Assembly: GCA_947462695.1 (NCBI GenBank)
Contig: CANHQC010000102.1
Coordinates: 1-7,170 of the forward strand
DNA: 7,170 bases
Source of the DNA: Flavobacteriales bacterium
Lineage (GTDB): Bacteria; Bacteroidota; Bacteroidia; Flavobacteriales_D; Crocinitomicaceae
Direction of reading: 5' to 3'
A program made the position numbers and the translations under genes. Below the pieces are notes generated by a model. The model saw only the letters and a list, made by a program, of their open reading frames with translations, searched no databases and had not been told where the DNA came from. Below are positions 5,684-7,170 of this stretch, in pieces (the stretch's first letter is position 1; each line of letters begins with the position of its first letter).

Positions 5684-6568
5684 ATGAAATCACCCATTCT
5701 TCTGGTTATCCTATCTGGACTATCCTTTTTAATTGTCAATTTTTTGGTAAAAATCATGGGAATGGGACCTAAACAATGGCTTATTCCGGGATTACAACAA
5801 TTCCCAGCTCATGAATTGGTGCTCGCACGATCGATTATTTCATTTGCTATAAGCGCTTACATTATTTATAAAAAAGGCCTTCCCTTTTTTGGCAACAATA
5901 AAACATGGCTAATCGTTCGCGGATGCTCAGGAATGATTGCGTTAACGATCTTTTTTCATACCATTTACCATTTACCTCTGGCTATTGCGTCAACTGTTCA
6001 GTACCTCGCACCTATTTTCACCTTATTCTTTGCTATCTTGATACTTGGTGAACGCATTCGGTTAATTCAGTGGCTTTTTGTTCTAATGGCCTTTACCGGC
6101 GTACTTCTTCTCGGATTTGAGCAACAATTCGCATCATTAAACGCATCGGTATCCTTATACTGGATCGGACTTGGCATTTTATCTGCTGCATTTTCCGGAT
6201 TAGCGTACGTGGCAATTGTCAAGTTAAAAGCAAGTGATCAACCCATTTCCATTGTGCTCTACTTCCCGATGATCGCCATTCCCTTTATGGGCATTTGGTG
6301 CCTATATGATTTCGTGTTACCCAAAGGTATTGAGTGGTTCATTCTTTTGGCCATCGGAATATTTACTCAACTGGCTCAAGTCGCACTAACAAAAGCCTTG
6401 CACCTTGGCAACGCAACGATGGTCACACCGTTTCAATACCTCAGTGCCATTTATGCAGGTTTAGTCGGTTATTTTATCTTCCACGAGCAGCTGTCTTTTG
6501 TTGCTTATTTTGGAATCGGTTTGATTTTGATTGGTGTGGTAGCGAATTCGTTGGTGAAAAAGAGGTAA
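5684..6568 (+). CDS. EamA-family (drug/metabolite transporter superfamily) permease
   Basis: This 294-residue inner-membrane protein has the length and ten-helix, two-repeat organisation of EamA/DMT permeases. The first EamA repeat spans about residues 8-144 and ends in the signature 'PLAIASTVQYLAPIFTLFFA' followed by 'LGER' (98-124). The second spans about 157-290, with the equivalent 'NATMVTPFQYLSAIYAGLVG' followed by 'FHEQLS' (243-271). Family members export or exchange small metabolites, amino acids, nucleotides or drugs; the substrate cannot be predicted from sequence. The ATG at 5684 begins directly before the first helix. The promoter region carries a perfect dyad, which suggests regulated expression. 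The DUF58 gene follows after 12 nt and may be read from the same transcript, though the two have no known functional link. Confidence 0.92.
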   Translation: MKSPILLVILSGLSFLIVNFLVKIMGMGPKQWLIPGLQQFPAHELVLARSIISFAISAYIIYKKGLPFFGNNKTWLIVRGCSGMIALTIFFHTIYHLPLAIASTVQYLAPIFTLFFAILILGERIRLIQWLFVLMAFTGVLLLGFEQQFASLNASVSLYWIGLGILSAAFSGLAYVAIVKLKASDQPISIVLYFPMIAIPFMGIWCLYDFVLPKGIEWFILLAIGIFTQLAQVALTKALHLGNATMVTPFQYLSAIYAGLVGYFIFHEQLSFVAYFGIGLILIGVVANSLVKKR

Positions 6569-6580
6569 ATTAGCTACAAC

Positions 6581-7170
6581 ATGAACAACACCATAGATCG
6601 TCTTCGACTTACGCCTTTTGGCAATTTGGAACTCCTTGCAAAGCAAGTGGTAGAAGGATTTATTACGGGCTTACACAAAAGTCCGTTTCATGGGTTTTCG
6701 GTGGAATTTGCCGAACACCGTTTATATAACAGTGGTGAATCAACACGACATATTGATTGGAAACTATATGCGCGAAGTGAAAAGTTGTTCACGAAGAAAT
6801 ACGAAGAAGAAACCAATTTGCGCTGTCAGATAGTAATTGATGGTTCAAGCTCCATGTATTTTCCGAAAGATGGAAACATCACGAAATATGAATTCGCGAC
6901 CTATGCCGCTGCCTCATTGATTGAGTTGCTTCGCAAGCAGCGTGATGCGGTAGGTTTGTCCATTTTCACGGATAAATTGGATATTCATACAGCTGCAAAA
7001 TCGTCAACTGCTCACCACCGTTTCCTGTATACCGAACTTGAAAAGCTGTTACGCGACTATGAGCAAAGTGAACGAAAATCAACCGCCACCATTCAATCGT
7101 TTCACGACGTGGCTGAATTGTGTCAACAACGATCACTCATCATCATTTTTACTGATCTACTCGATGATCC
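6581..7170 (+). CDS. DUF58 domain protein (vWA-like), 3'-truncated by window edge
   Basis: From the ATG at 6581 the frame is open to the right edge, giving 196 residues of a protein normally near 290-300. The family core is clear: 'SPFHGFSVEFAEHRLY' (34-49), 'GESTRHIDWKLYAR' (52-65) and 'KLFTKKYEEETNL' (68-80). The von Willebrand A-like part follows, with the metal-site motif 'DGSSSM' (Asp87, Ser89, Ser91), 'AVGLSIF' (123-129) and 'IIIFTDLLDD' (187-196). DUF58 proteins are usually encoded beside MoxR-type AAA ATPases and Bat vWA proteins and are thought to act with them in envelope-related protein assembly or stress resistance; the exact role is not settled. The start lies 12 nt after the transporter stop. 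Whether moxR or bat genes follow cannot be seen here. Confidence 0.93.
   Translation, partial: MNNTIDRLRLTPFGNLELLAKQVVEGFITGLHKSPFHGFSVEFAEHRLYNSGESTRHIDWKLYARSEKLFTKKYEEETNLRCQIVIDGSSSMYFPKDGNITKYEFATYAAASLIELLRKQRDAVGLSIFTDKLDIHTAAKSSTAHHRFLYTELEKLLRDYEQSERKSTATIQSFHDVAELCQQRSLIIIFTDLLDD

Noticed and set aside
6461..6646. Open frame of 61 codons on the minus strand across the transporter/DUF58 junction.
   Set aside because: It is antisense to two well-supported coding regions and has no recognisable protein features.

Overview
The window looks like chromosomal DNA of a Bacteroidota bacterium, probably of the order Flavobacteriales. The sequence is AT-rich, and starts lack strong Shine-Dalgarno sites. 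Candidate promoters carry the TAnnTTTG -7 element of this phylum. Gene content also fits: a Fibrobacter-type paralogous-domain secreted protein, a signal-peptide beta-barrel protein, a DUF58 protein and a Bacteroidota-like GNAT next to prmC. The genus cannot be fixed from this stretch alone.

Layout, left to right. (1) 1-584, plus strand: the 3' part of an unrecognised gene whose reading frame is open through the left edge. (2) 671-1735, plus: a secreted FISUMP-domain protein with an uncharacterised C-terminal half. (3) 2751 down to 1787, minus: a complete type II toxin-antitoxin pair of the Xre/RES (ParS-ParT, MbcA-MbcT) class. The antitoxin comes first, the two genes share one base (TAATG), and a 44-bp near-perfect dyad lies over the promoter and antitoxin start codon. 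(4) 4883 down to 2869, minus: a tight cluster of an outer-membrane beta-barrel protein, a GNAT acetyltransferase (GTG start, 14-nt overlap) and prmC (4-nt gap). (5) 5529 down to 5011, minus: a small multi-spanning membrane protein of unknown role, followed by a good intrinsic terminator. (6) 5684-6568, plus: an EamA/DMT-family transporter behind two inverted repeats. (7) 6581 to the right edge, plus: the 5' part of a DUF58 protein, 12 nt behind the transporter and possibly cotranscribed with it.

How the parts work together. The only clear multi-gene system is the RES/Xre pair: an NAD+-consuming (or ADP-ribosylating) toxin held in check by an Xre/MbcA/ParS antitoxin that, by analogy with characterised relatives, binds the dyad and represses its own operon. 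It lies between housekeeping prmC and an accessory surface protein, as expected for an accessory module, but no integrase, IS element or attachment site is visible. The remaining genes are ordinary envelope and translation functions. No tRNA, rRNA, CRISPR array or transposon was seen. No gap between genes exceeds about 155 bases. I did not find an entirely new system; the strongest items for a second look are the TA operator, the two dyads before the transporter, and the unrecognised genes at 1-584 and 5011-5529.
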